From Alteromonas sp. ASW11-130 (GTDB taxonomy: Bacteria > Pseudomonadota > Gammaproteobacteria > Enterobacterales > Alteromonadaceae), in assembly GCF_026183735.1 (NCBI RefSeq), contig NZ_JAPFRE010000025.1:1-64000 (forward strand): a DNA stretch of 64,000 nt, in the 5' to 3' direction. Shown here in pieces: positions 8,908-18,579 of this stretch (position 1 is its first letter; every line of letters begins with the position of its first letter). A model generated the notes under the pieces. That model was not told the DNA's origin and ran no database searches. It was given only the letters and a program-made list of their open reading frames with translations. A program made the position numbers and the translations under genes.

Positions 8908-9540
8908 ATGGAATCAACAAGAAAAAGTGATTTAAAAAAGGCGAGAACGCTTCAAATATTAAATGTCATCTATGATGCAATTGAAGTAATGGTCGCTTTA
9001 ATAGCAGGGATAACTGCCAATAGTTCAGCGCTCATAGGATGGGCATTGGACAGCACAATAGAGGTGATAAGTGCTGCCACCCTTGGCTGGCGTCTACACG
9101 GCGAGCTTAAAGGAATTGATGAAGATCAGGTAAATAGACGGAAGAAAATTACTCTCTACGTGATTGCAGTATCATTTACTTTGGTCTGCATATTTATATC
9201 TTATGATTCAACTACAAAACTTCTTAGTCAGCAAACTTCAAGCTGGAGCACTATGGGGTTAGTCATTTTAGTTACTTCTTTGCTTATCAACCCTATTCTT
9301 ATTTATTTCAAAAGAAAATATGGTCGTAAGCTGGACAGTCCAGCGTTGCTTGCCGATGCCAAAGATACCTTTATCTGTTTATACCAAACTATTGTTGTTC
9401 TTGCTGGTTTGCTATTGGTAAATTGGTTTGGCTGGTGGTGGGCAGATCCTGTGGCGGCGTTGCTCATTGTACCTTATGCAGCAAAAGAAGGTTGGGAGGC
9501 CTACACTAAAGCAAGAAAAATCAACGTTGATAAGAAGTAA
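8908..9540 (+). CDS. Cation transporter, CDF superfamily
   Basis: A third CDF-type membrane protein, 210 aa. The ATG at 8908 is preceded by GCAGGAAAAA; a TTG at 8869 in the same frame has no ribosome-binding site. About six helices are visible; acidic metal-site candidates are D in GWALDSTIEV (helix 2) and A-D-A-K-D-T (about residues 149-154, helix 5). It ends shortly after a W-A-D-P-V-A-A-L helix, with no large cytosolic domain. It follows the czcA hairpin by 73 bp, so it may be transcribed partly with the czc genes. The substrate is unknown; a divalent cation is likely from context. Confidence 0.82.
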   Translation: MESTRKSDLKKARTLQILNVIYDAIEVMVALIAGITANSSALIGWALDSTIEVISAATLGWRLHGELKGIDEDQVNRRKKITLYVIAVSFTLVCIFISYDSTTKLLSQQTSSWSTMGLVILVTSLLINPILIYFKRKYGRKLDSPALLADAKDTFICLYQTIVVLAGLLLVNWFGWWWADPVAALLIVPYAAKEGWEAYTKARKINVDKK

Positions 9541-9803
9541 CAGGCGTATAGACGTTTACAATACATTCTCTCAAAACTGACGTTATTCATTTTGTAAAAA
9601 CTATAATAGTTTCTTAATTACTTAGATTTTTATCAGGTAATGCTGTTAACTGAGCAGATAAAACGAAGCGCCTAGTCTTCGGAAGACTACACAGAGTGTA
9701 CGAAGCCATTTAGCCAATGTTTAGGGTATAAAAATCAATAGGAATCCGTAAAGCTGTTAACTGAATCAGGGTTAGATTTACATCGTGCGAAAGGAGGATA
9801 AAT
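9541..9803 (+). promoter_or_regulatory. Structured leader with 12-bp direct repeat before permease gene
   Basis: This 263-bp gap holds two exact copies of GCTGTTAACTGA (9642-9653 and 9753-9764), 111 bp apart. Between them are a tight palindrome TAGTCTTC-G-GAAGACTA (9673-9689) and two copies of CGAAGC (9664-9669, 9701-9706). The downstream copy ends about 40 bp before the permease start. I recognise no known riboswitch class. It could be an unrecognised cis-regulatory RNA, a protein-binding pair, or a short inserted element flanked by a duplication. Confidence 0.4.
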
Positions 9804-11015
9804 ATGAGTGAGTTTTTAACGCAATGGCAAGAGGCCGCCCACACTACATTGGGCCTATTTTGGATGGCTTTTTGGGCCTTCGCGCTTGGTTATTTAATAA
9901 GCTCAATGATCCAAGTCTTTGTCACCAAAGAGAGAATGCAAAAATCCATGGGAAAAACCGGACCCAAAAGTGTCGCATTGGGCACTTTCTTTGGTTTTAT
10001 TTCCAGTTCCTGTTCCTTCGCAGCTTTATCTACAACGCGTGCTCTATTTGTAAAAGGTGCAGGCTTAATCCCTTCGCTTGCTTTCATGTTGGCGTCCACC
10101 AATTTGGTGGTGGAATTAGGCATAATCATTTCTATTTTTCTTGGGTGGCAGTTTGTTGTAGGAGAATATGTCGGTGGTATTCTACTTATCCTAGCCGTTT
10201 GGCTTTTGGTCAAACTGACGTGTAAAAAAGAGTTTGAGGAAAAATCGCGAGAGCATGCAAAAAAAGCAGAAGGTGGCGATAACCAAGCGAATAGCAAGGA
10301 AAAAAGCTGGAAAGATAAAATAGTGAGTAAAGCGGGATGGCACCAAGTTGCTAGCCGCTACACGATGGAATGGAAGATGGTATGGAAAGATGTAACCATT
10401 GGGTTTACGGTCGCCGGTATCATCGCGGTATTTGTTCCCACTGAATTTTTTCAATCACTTTTCATCGGAGCCGGGCAAGAATCGAACTCCTTTTTGCAAA
10501 TTCTTGCACAAACCATCGTTGGCCCCGTTGCGGCCTTTTTTACTTTTATCGGCTCCATGGGCAACATTCCGCTAGCGGCCGTGTTATTCGGGCAGGGGGT
10601 AAGTTTCGCTGGAGTAATGGCGTTTATCTTTAGTGATCTGGTGGTATTTCCAGTGTTGCGGATTCAGGCGCAGTACTATGGCTGGAAAATGGCCATTTAT
10701 ATACTGATTGTATTTCTATGTGCGCTTGTGGGCGTCTCGCTTGTCATGCACTATGGACTCGATCTCTTGGGACACTTGCCTGATGCTTCAGGATTTCAGT
10801 CAATGACAGATCGTGAGTTTTTTAACATAGACTACACGTTTTTCTTGAATTTGCTCTTTCTCGCGCTAACCGCTGCATTCATAGTTTGGCATTACTACAA
10901 AAAAGAAAAATCGATGTCAGCTAATCGAAGCCTTGGCGACTGGATACTGCTGTCGCTTTCGATTGTCGCGTATGGATGGCTTGCAATTGGTGTTGCTGTG
11001 CTTCCATTTTTATAG
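9804..11015 (+). CDS. Permease of the ArsP/DUF318 family
   Basis: An integral membrane permease of 403 aa with a near-perfect GGAGG seven bases before its ATG. Eight to ten helices occur in two inverted halves separated by a charged cytoplasmic linker (about residues 135-185, rich in Lys/Glu). The halves carry the family signatures: S-S-S-C-S-F-A-A near residues 68-75 in the first and a G-S-M-G-N-I-P-L-A motif near residues 250-258 in the second. ArsP members export organoarsenicals; others have unknown substrates. Placement after Czc and CDF genes suggests a metal or metalloid role, which is inference. Confidence 0.8.
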   Translation: MSEFLTQWQEAAHTTLGLFWMAFWAFALGYLISSMIQVFVTKERMQKSMGKTGPKSVALGTFFGFISSSCSFAALSTTRALFVKGAGLIPSLAFMLASTNLVVELGIIISIFLGWQFVVGEYVGGILLILAVWLLVKLTCKKEFEEKSREHAKKAEGGDNQANSKEKSWKDKIVSKAGWHQVASRYTMEWKMVWKDVTIGFTVAGIIAVFVPTEFFQSLFIGAGQESNSFLQILAQTIVGPVAAFFTFIGSMGNIPLAAVLFGQGVSFAGVMAFIFSDLVVFPVLRIQAQYYGWKMAIYILIVFLCALVGVSLVMHYGLDLLGHLPDASGFQSMTDREFFNIDYTFFLNLLFLALTAAFIVWHYYKKEKSMSANRSLGDWILLSLSIVAYGWLAIGVAVLPFL

Positions 11016-11224
11016 TTTACAAGCGCAACTCTTTGAATTTAGTAACATTCATTTTGAAAAATGTTTAATAATTAAAATTCAATATTTTGAGCATTTATGG
11101 CAAGCGATGTTCATAATTTAAAAGATTTTTTACTCTATCATCATATAACGAAAAATATGTCATGTTGCGATACCAACTTCTTTAATATGAGTTACTATTT
11201 GTATCACACCATTGATTAGGTTGA

Positions 11225-11533
11225 ATGCAGATGCCTTTTTGTCAGACTGTTTTTCATGCAGTTCAGCAAAACCACGTTGTGGAATTGCTATCAGGCTATA
11301 CGAGAGAACATTATGCTGACGGTCATCAAGCATATATGCTTGATGATGGAGGTTTTAATATTGACGCTGGCGATAATGATATCCGCGCATACTATAATGA
11401 GGACTCAGAGACCCTCCGTTTTTTCTGCCGTTACAAACAGGATAAGGTTTTTTACGACAAGAGGCTGGCTAGGTTTGCACAAAAACATCACATCGTTCTC
11501 GGGACTTCATCAATCAATGATAGTGGTCGGTGA
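11225..11533 (+). CDS. Small hypothetical protein
   Basis: A 102-aa hydrophilic frame, rich in His, Asp and Tyr, with no signal peptide or membrane segment and no motif I recognise. A weak AGG precedes the ATG. A second frame (11256-11579, +) overlaps most of it; this one is preferred because its composition is more protein-like (alternating acidic loops and aromatic residues, D-D-G-G-F-N-I-D-A-G-D-N-D near the centre). The surroundings are AT-rich and partly decayed, so it could be a remnant. Confidence 0.35.
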   Translation: MQMPFCQTVFHAVQQNHVVELLSGYTREHYADGHQAYMLDDGGFNIDAGDNDIRAYYNEDSETLRFFCRYKQDKVFYDKRLARFAQKHHIVLGTSSINDSGR

Positions 11534-11802
11534 CCATTATCAAGTGGTACACGGTGATAGCACATACAATTTTAACTAAGGCGGAGCTCACAACTCGCAA
11601 ATCACCGCAACTTGTTAGCTGGGATTAATTTCAGCAGTCATAACATGATTAGAGATAGTATTATTGTGCGTTCACTTTGGATGAAACTGCTGTTTATTGA
11701 AAGCAACAGCAATTAGTCACTAAGGACCAATGGGAGAAATCCGGTGTCAGATTATTCGCAGTCTGAAGCTGTATGTCATATGAGGTCTCAACCCGCGTCT
11801 GA

Positions 11803-12261
11803 CAGGGTCAGGTCAGATATGAGCCACTACACATTAGCATTTTGGTTCTCATTTCCGCGATATTTATTTCTATCATTGATGATATTTCATTTCGGAGTGT
11901 TTTAGGCTCGGCGATAGGCTTCTTATGGGGTTATTTCATCCTTATATTTAGCATAATTATGGGAATGCTACTGCTACCTTAGAAAATTTATAAGTATATG
12001 GTGTCCTTCGATAAAAGCACACTAACGAATAATTGCCATAAGAATTTAATTTTTCTTGGGTTTGCACTTTTGTTGCCGGAGCCAATGAGGGCAAATTAGA
12101 AACCACTTTCCACACCTTTCTCGTTTGGCGGTCTCGATTTAGACTTTGTAAAAGGCTTCATTGGAATTGTTATTTTTTTACTACTCTGACCTATTTCATT
12201 TCACTTTACGGCGATGGTATTCGCTTTTCTTCCAAAAAAGAAAAACAAAAAGACTCTCTGA
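11803..12261 (+). pseudogene. Decayed multi-pass membrane protein, three in-frame stops
   Basis: A single unbroken frame of 152 codons reads as a convincing small membrane protein but is cut by stops at 11980 (TAG), 12097 (TAG) and 12187 (TGA), with the final TGA at 12259. Hydrophobic segments include LVLISAIFISII, WGYFILIFSIIMGMLLLP, LIFLGFALLLP and GFIGIVIFLLL, and the end is basic (PKKKNKK). The frame is preserved across all three stops with no frameshift, indicating recent inactivation by substitution. No start codon with a good ribosome-binding site remains. Family not recognised. Confidence 0.6.
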
Positions 12262-12515
12262 TGTTTGCATATGTAAATACTCCTTATTTGGTTCTAAATT
12301 TATTTAAATATCTCGTAATACCATTCATCATTCTCTACCCCGCATTCATAGACATTTGGGGCAATACATTCGAACAGTTGATTTCACTCTTGTTTCACAT
12401 TCGATCTATTCTAATAGAACAAGACAATCTAATTGAGAGATTGATGATTCGATTTGTTGATGTATTGATAAAGCTTCTGCTAAATCTAAGGCCGAGTTCT
12501 TTTTTGTTTAATTGA
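12261..12515 (+). CDS. Possible small membrane-associated protein, doubtful
   Basis: An 84-aa frame starting at an ATG that overlaps the final stop of the decayed membrane gene (TGATG). It is hydrophobic at the N-terminus (about residues 8-30) with amphipathic Leu/Ile-rich helices after that. The region is very AT-rich, which favours chance open frames, and no motif is recognisable. It may be the downstream partner of the pseudogene or an accident. Confidence 0.25.
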   Translation: MFAYVNTPYLVLNLFKYLVIPFIILYPAFIDIWGNTFEQLISLLFHIRSILIEQDNLIERLMIRFVDVLIKLLLNLRPSSFLFN

Positions 12516-12618
12516 TTACTTTTTTCGATTGAACAAAGATTTAATTGTCTGGCTAATAAATAATATGAGTACTCAACGCTCAATAATGACACCTTGAGTA
12601 CCCGTACCTACTTCTTGT

Positions 12619-14001
12619 TTACAAATTCTGCTCTGTAAACTGAGCCAGCGAGCTTCGCTCTACCTCATCAAATATCAGAACACTACCTTTATCATATTTA
12701 CGATATACGTTGACTGCCGCTGTAGCTCCGCTAGATGCGGGTGTTACAAATTTGTCGTCAATCTGCGCTAAGTTGCCTAGAAGGATGGTTCGGCAGTTTT
12801 TCCCTCCTCGGCTAAGCATCCCTTTCATCTGTGCACGAGTCATATTCTGAGCTTCGTCAATTATTAAAACGGCATCGTCGATAGAACGGCCTCGGAAATA
12901 AGCCATTGAAGTGAATTCGATGTTCGCTCTCTCGATAATATGCTCCACAGTGGCATGGATATTTGCATCATTATCATCATCGGCATGCATCGAAATCAGC
13001 GCATCTGTAATACCTGCTAATAACGGCATGGACTTCTCTTTTAGATCTCCCGGAAGGAAGCCGGGGTCTTCATCCATAAAGTCACGAGACCTCACAACAA
13101 CGATTTTTTTATACTGCTTTAACTCCAGAACTTGGTGCAACGCAGCCGCTACCGCCAAAAATGTCTTTCCGGAACCAGCAGGACCAAGGATGATATTTAA
13201 ATCAAAATGAGGGTCAGTTAATTGACTTAAAGCAATCGCTTGTCTCGAATTCTTGGGACTTATTCCCCAGATCTTGTTGTGTTTTCTGGGTAGCAACTTT
13301 GTGAAGACATGTTCGTCTGTTACTTCTGTAACAAAACCAATATGCCCTGCGTCATCATACCAATACATGTTGTATTGGACCTCTTCAATGAAGAGGCTTC
13401 TATCAAGTTGATAAACCTCGCCGGAAAGCTTAAACCCATCATCTGACTTAACACGATCGAACAAATCGCCTTCGATAGCTTGTACTCCGGTGTACAGCAA
13501 ATCGATATCAGATATTTGATGATCTACGAGTACATCTTCGGCATCTACACCAATGGTTCTGGCTTTAAGTCGCATATTGATGTCACGTGATACTAATGTG
13601 ACCTCCTGACCTAACACCTTCTGCATGTGCAGCGCGTAGTTGATAATACGATTATCGGCGTCGCTACCAATTCCTTGCTTTAATTCGCTTTGAACATCTA
13701 AATTGGTGTCAATACCAATAAAAAGTTTTCCTCGTTTGACAGATTCGTTCGAGGGCAGTGGAATACCCTTCTCCATCTGCTCTGCGCTATGTCCGTTAAC
13801 GATGTCTTCAAGCATTCTGATAACGACTCTAGCGTCAGCACTAACGCTCTTCTCCCTACGTTCTTTCAAATTATCTAACTCTTCTAGCACTGTCAGACAA
13901 ATGTAAACATCATCTTTGTAGGAAAGCAGACTCTTGGGATCATGAACCAATGCTGATGTGTCTAGTATTCTTGGATTCTTATTCTCGTTTGGATTTTTCA
14001 T
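12619..14001 (-). CDS. PIN domain-PhoH family ATPase
   Basis: A 460-aa cytoplasmic protein with an N-terminal PIN ribonuclease domain (D14-T-S-A-L near the start, E-E-L-D-N-L around residue 40, further acidic residues around 116-141) joined to a PhoH P-loop ATPase. Walker A G-P-A-G-S-G-K-T is at 273-280 and Walker B I-I-D-E-A-Q-N near residue 384. This is the PhoH2/YlaK arrangement, linked in other bacteria to RNA unwinding and cleavage. All expected motifs are intact. It lies just downstream of a second, truncated phoH in the same orientation and may have replaced its function. Confidence 0.88.
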   Translation of the reverse strand: MKNPNENKNPRILDTSALVHDPKSLLSYKDDVYICLTVLEELDNLKERREKSVSADARVVIRMLEDIVNGHSAEQMEKGIPLPSNESVKRGKLFIGIDTNLDVQSELKQGIGSDADNRIINYALHMQKVLGQEVTLVSRDINMRLKARTIGVDAEDVLVDHQISDIDLLYTGVQAIEGDLFDRVKSDDGFKLSGEVYQLDRSLFIEEVQYNMYWYDDAGHIGFVTEVTDEHVFTKLLPRKHNKIWGISPKNSRQAIALSQLTDPHFDLNIILGPAGSGKTFLAVAAALHQVLELKQYKKIVVVRSRDFMDEDPGFLPGDLKEKSMPLLAGITDALISMHADDDNDANIHATVEHIIERANIEFTSMAYFRGRSIDDAVLIIDEAQNMTRAQMKGMLSRGGKNCRTILLGNLAQIDDKFVTPASSGATAAVNVYRKYDKGSVLIFDEVERSSLAQFTEQNL

Positions 14002-14124
14002 TTTAATTCCTCTTTGAGAATTACTTTTAGAGTAGTCATTTAAGATTTACCTCGGCTTTTAATTATTCTTTGTGCCTCATGCAGGTGAAATCCATAATCT
14101 GTTTTTAGTGGATGCTCTCTGTTG

Positions 14125-15114
14125 TCATCTCGTAGCTGTCAAAGAGAAAATGATTAGGTTGAAGGTGAAGTACGACCATAGCATTCCCAATAAATACAAG
14201 GCTCTCAGGTGGGTCTGCACAAATATTGAAAAAAAGCTTGCGGTAATACCTGTTTTCCCGCTACCAGCAGGACCAGTGAGGATAACTAAATCGACGTGAG
14301 GGTCAAGCAGCGCGTGGAGCGCCATGGCTTGACCAATGTTTTTAGGAGTAATGCCCCATGCATGCCTCCCCATTAGTCGCTCATAGCCGAGATCGAGTAC
14401 TTCAAGTGTTTCAGGGTTTATTGCCTCTACAAGCCCAGCAAAGTGTTTACTTTCATCTAAAAGAAACTCATTGATAAACGCATTGGGAAGTAACTCACGA
14501 GAAACGGTATGGATAGTGTCACGGCCCTCGGCGCGGCTATCTACCGATTTAACCTTTTCCCAAAAATTGCCGTCGAAGATATGGTAGCCTTTAGATAGAT
14601 ACTTGATATCGCTAACTAATTGGTCAGTGCGGTAATCTTCCACATGCGCAAGACCTGCACCTTTCGCTTTCAGGCGCATATTCAAGTCTTTGGTTACCAA
14701 TACCACCTGTCTTCGAGAAAACGTTTTTTGAAGATGCAAAGCAACATTAATAATACGGTTGTCATTTTCGTTGCTGGTAAAAACCTGTTGAGATTCTGCC
14801 ATGTTCATGTCGGTGAAAATAGACAAAGAACCCGTCGGTTTATTTTCACCCGCGGCCAGCCCTTCCAAAGACACCCCATTTATCATATCTTCAGGGGTGG
14901 CATTATGCAGTAAGTCCTCCATGGAACGAATAGACACGCGTGCATCGCGGGCAACATCTTTTTTACTATCTTTAATGTAATCCAGCTCTTCTAACACTGT
15001 CATGGGGACGACAACATCATGTTCTTTGAAAGATAGGAAAGCGTGAGGTTCGTGTAGCAGTATATTGGTATCTAAGACGTAGATTTTGGTTTCAATAGGA
15101 TTGTTTTTTGGCAT
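14125..15114 (-). pseudogene. Truncated PIN-PhoH gene, ATPase cut just after Walker A
   Basis: The N-terminal PIN domain (D-T-N-I-L-L-H-E-P near residue 15) and the start of the PhoH domain are intact up to G-P-A-G-S-G-K-T at 281-288. From about 14250 the frame continues into 41 unrelated residues and stops at 14125; the Walker B half is missing. The ATG at 15114 is chosen for its GGAG six bases upstream, over the 20-residue longer frame. Its PIN half could still be made. The join probably marks a deletion or recombination boundary with the segment carrying the second phoH. Remaining residues resemble the housekeeping Alteromonas PhoH. Confidence 0.75.
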
Positions 15115-15756
15115 CCGTCGCTCCGGTAATGTACACCAGGCCCGCTTAACAACTTGTGGACGAGCACTCATCAAAGTGACAGTGAGAGCGGTCGAACAGG
15201 ACTACCACACTGACTCTTCGACTTACACTTTCACCTTAGTTCAGATTGAAAGCAGAATCACTTACTTTTTTTAACTTTACATAAAAAAATGCTTCCCCCT
15301 CTGAAAACACCTTAATTATCAGATACCTGCTTCTTACCCAATGTTCCCCATAAATGTGCAACCTATTTAAGAAAATGCGTTCTTTTTTCTTCGGCGGGCG
15401 GTGAACGGCTTGTTGTCTCATACATAGTGCCATTTTAATGAGGACTTTATATATGTCACGGTAGGGCGCATTATTGTTGTAATGAGAGCGATAGAAACCC
15501 GCGTTCATATGTATAACAGCGCACCCAATCAAAATAAATTGGACTTCACGTCGGCGGCAGGAGCAGCAACAAAGCTCTGGCTACAGACCGCTGAATAGAA
15601 ATCTACAGCTGTGGATCTAGATTAAAAAGTATAGCGATCAATCGCTTCCCGCCAAAAGACGCAAAAAGCTATGGACTTCTCACGGCTGCTGGCTTTATAA
15701 GTAGGCGGTCAGTCTGTACAATACTGGCCCATTTCAGAACAAGCAGACACATCACC
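15115..15756. other. Intergenic region upstream of rapA, no gene seen
   Basis: About 640 bp between the divergent truncated phoH and rapA. Frames here (leftward 98 aa, 15236-15532; rightward 62 aa) lack ribosome-binding sites and familiar sequence. A TACAAT at 15717-15722 with a weak TTTATA 17 bp upstream (15694-15699) is a candidate rapA promoter. Confidence 0.45.
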
Positions 15757-18579
15757 ATGAAAAACGACGGGTTCCACGTGGGCCAACGCTGGCTAAGCAA
15801 CACTGAGACTGAACTTGGCCTAGGCGCAATAATTAGTGTTGATTTTCGAACCGTGGAAATTTTTTTTCCGGCAACAGGCGAAACCCGTCGCTATGCAAAA
15901 AATGAAGCCCCACTAACGCGTCTTATTTACGCAGTGGGTGATCGTATCACTCATACTGACGAATGGCTGGCAACTGTCACCGAAGTAAATGAAAAGCAAG
16001 GCGTGCTCGTATATGAAGCTATTCGCGAAGATACGAAAGAATCGGTCACCATTTCAGAGGCGTTGCTCAGCCCTTTAGTGCAGTTAAATGAACCCGAACA
16101 GCGGCTATTTAACAATCAACTCGACTTACCCAAATGGTTTGATCTGCGTCTTCAAGCACTTGAGCACGACTACGCTTATCAACAGTCGTCTACTATCGGA
16201 TTAGCAGGCGCACGCATAGAACTTATCCCCCACCAACTGCACATTGCTGCCGAAGTAGGCAAGCGCTATGCGCCGCGCGTTTTACTATCTGATGAAGTCG
16301 GGTTGGGTAAGACCATAGAGGCAGCATTAATCATACATCAACAGTTGCAAACTGGCCGCTCACAACGTGTATTGATTATTGTGCCTGACTCGCTGGTTCA
16401 TCAGTGGCTAGTTGAAATGCTTCGTCGTGTAAATTTGCATTTTTCGGTGTTTGATCAAAGTCGCTGTGCCGCCTCTTCTGAAGATGGCACGAACCCATTT
16501 GACGATGAGCAGTTAGTTCTTTGTAGTTTGGACTTTCTGGTTCAACACCCACGACATCATCAACAGGCACTGGATTCAAACTGGGATATGTTGGTAGTAG
16601 ATGAGGCGCACCATTTAGGCTGGTCTGAAGCAGCACCTTCCACTGAATATTCGCGGGTAGAAGCATTAGCCAACGCCATCCCTTCGGTACTATTGTTGAC
16701 CGCCACACCTGACCAATTAGGGCATCAGAGTCACTTTGCTCGGTTGCGCTTGCTTGACCCGGCGCGTTTCGTTAGTTATGAGGCATTTCTTGCAGAAGAA
16801 GCGACTTATGCAAAAGTTGCAGAAGCTGTTACACCGTTACTCGAAGATGCCCCCCTTACTGAACAACATATCGAGGCGTTACAATCTCTTGCCCCAGATA
16901 TAGCCATGGAAGCTGAAAGCCTTAAAACTGAACAAGAGCGGCTTGAACTGGCGCACAAAATGATTGATTTACACGGTACTGGGAGGATTTTATTCAGAAA
17001 CCGTCGCGCCAATATTGAAGGGTTTCCTTCAAGAAAGCTTGATTCACAGCCTTTAAATTTGCCTATCGAATATGCGGATATTATTAATAGCGCAGAGCTC
17101 ACCGATAAATTGTTCCCTGAACGTCACGCTTCGGTCGCGGAAGCGTGGGTAGACTTCGACCCGCGTGTTGAATGGTTGATGGCGTTTTTAACTTCTATTA
17201 AACCAGCGAAGGTGCTACTCATTTGTGCAAGTGCTACTACCGCCCAGCAGTTGGCTGAAGTTTTACGCACCAAATCAGGTATTCGGCATAGTGTTTTTCA
17301 TGAAGGGATGAGTATCGTAGACCGCGACAAAGCCGCTCACTACTTTGCCGATCCAGAAGCGGGCGCGCAGGTATTATTGTGTAGTGAAATTGGCAGCGAA
17401 GGCCGCAATTTCCAATTTGCTCATCATTTGGTTTTATTCGATTTGCCATTAACCCCTGACTTACTTGAGCAGCGCATAGGTCGTTTGGATAGAATTGGCC
17501 AAACCCGCGATGTACAAATCCACGTTCCTTACCTTATAGGTTCAGCACAACAAGTACTTCTAGATTGGTATAATCAAGGGCTTGATGCCTTCTGCCATAC
17601 CTGTCCTACCGGTTCGGGTGTGTTCGAAGAAGTGGCTGAACAGCTTCTTGCGGCATGTCACTCTCCCACCGATATTCAGCTTAGCGAACGACTGATAGCT
17701 GACTCGCAGCAACTGAATGCGTCATTAAAAAAACAACTGGACGAAGGCCGTGATCGGTTGCTCGAATTAAACGCATCGGGAACGGGTAAAGTCGATCCTT
17801 TACTGGAAGATATGGTCGCATTGGATACCTCACTTACGCTGGCAAATTTTATGAGCCGTGTATTTGACGCTATTGGTATCCATCAGGAAGAAAAAGGCCA
17901 CGATTGTTTTATTCTTACGCCAACAGAATCAATGGTTAATCATCTTCCAGGCTTTGATCACGAAGGGATGACCGTTACCTATCGTCGGCGAGTCGCTACC
18001 ACTTTGGAGCATGTGCACTTTTTGACCTGGGATCACCCTCTGGTACATAGTGCTATTGAATTAGTGCTTACTGAATTGCTGGGCAAAAGCAGCGTAGGTT
18101 TCATTGCTGATTCCACTAAGCCTGCCGGCATTTATTGGTTAGAATCCTTATTTGTACTCGAATGCAGTGCACCAAAAGCTCTGCAAGCAGGTCGCTATCT
18201 GCCGCCCACTCCTCTGCGTATTTGTTTGGATGCGAAAGGCCAGCCTGCGGAAATAAGTTTTGCCGATGTGCGCCCAGCCGGTAAAAAGGTTGCGCAGCAA
18301 CTTGTGGGCGCGTTAAAAGCACAGCTTGAAACCCAGATAAGTCGAGTAACAGCTTTAGCCCATACACAGGCAAATAAAGTACTGCAAGGTGCACTGACAA
18401 CGATGCGCGAAAGTTTGTCAGACCAAGCCGAGCGGTTACAATCCCTACAAAAACGGAACCCGGCGGTTCGTGATGAAGAAATTGAATTTGTTAATCAACA
18501 AATGACGGCGCTGGAAAAAGCGCTCACTTCGGCAGATGTCCGGTTGGATGCACTACGCGTGGTGGTAAATAACCCTTAA
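15757..18579 (+). CDS. rapA: RNA polymerase-associated protein RapA (HepA)
   Basis: A Swi2/Snf2-type ATPase that binds core RNA polymerase and promotes its recycling, 940 aa, close to the E. coli length. N-terminal Tudor-like domains precede the helicase lobes. Walker A D-E-V-G-L-G-K-T is near residue 179 and D-E-A-H-H-L near 281; motif III L-L-L-T-A-T-P and motif V/VI (SEIGSEGRNFQFA, RIGRLDRIGQ) are all present, so it looks functional. The stop overlaps the start of the pseudouridine synthase gene (TAATG), implying coupled translation. This rapA-rluA pair is common in gammaproteobacteria. Confidence 0.95.
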   Translation: MKNDGFHVGQRWLSNTETELGLGAIISVDFRTVEIFFPATGETRRYAKNEAPLTRLIYAVGDRITHTDEWLATVTEVNEKQGVLVYEAIREDTKESVTISEALLSPLVQLNEPEQRLFNNQLDLPKWFDLRLQALEHDYAYQQSSTIGLAGARIELIPHQLHIAAEVGKRYAPRVLLSDEVGLGKTIEAALIIHQQLQTGRSQRVLIIVPDSLVHQWLVEMLRRVNLHFSVFDQSRCAASSEDGTNPFDDEQLVLCSLDFLVQHPRHHQQALDSNWDMLVVDEAHHLGWSEAAPSTEYSRVEALANAIPSVLLLTATPDQLGHQSHFARLRLLDPARFVSYEAFLAEEATYAKVAEAVTPLLEDAPLTEQHIEALQSLAPDIAMEAESLKTEQERLELAHKMIDLHGTGRILFRNRRANIEGFPSRKLDSQPLNLPIEYADIINSAELTDKLFPERHASVAEAWVDFDPRVEWLMAFLTSIKPAKVLLICASATTAQQLAEVLRTKSGIRHSVFHEGMSIVDRDKAAHYFADPEAGAQVLLCSEIGSEGRNFQFAHHLVLFDLPLTPDLLEQRIGRLDRIGQTRDVQIHVPYLIGSAQQVLLDWYNQGLDAFCHTCPTGSGVFEEVAEQLLAACHSPTDIQLSERLIADSQQLNASLKKQLDEGRDRLLELNASGTGKVDPLLEDMVALDTSLTLANFMSRVFDAIGIHQEEKGHDCFILTPTESMVNHLPGFDHEGMTVTYRRRVATTLEHVHFLTWDHPLVHSAIELVLTELLGKSSVGFIADSTKPAGIYWLESLFVLECSAPKALQAGRYLPPTPLRICLDAKGQPAEISFADVRPAGKKVAQQLVGALKAQLETQISRVTALAHTQANKVLQGALTTMRESLSDQAERLQSLQKRNPAVRDEEIEFVNQQMTALEKALTSADVRLDALRVVVNNP

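Noticed and set aside
9642-9764. Known riboswitch or group II intron domain
   Set aside because: I could not match the stems to any class I know; kept only as an unclassified leader.
11980-12189. Possible stop-codon read-through or recoding
   Set aside because: Both TAG and TGA occur and every intact gene in the window uses standard stops; simple decay is the better reading.
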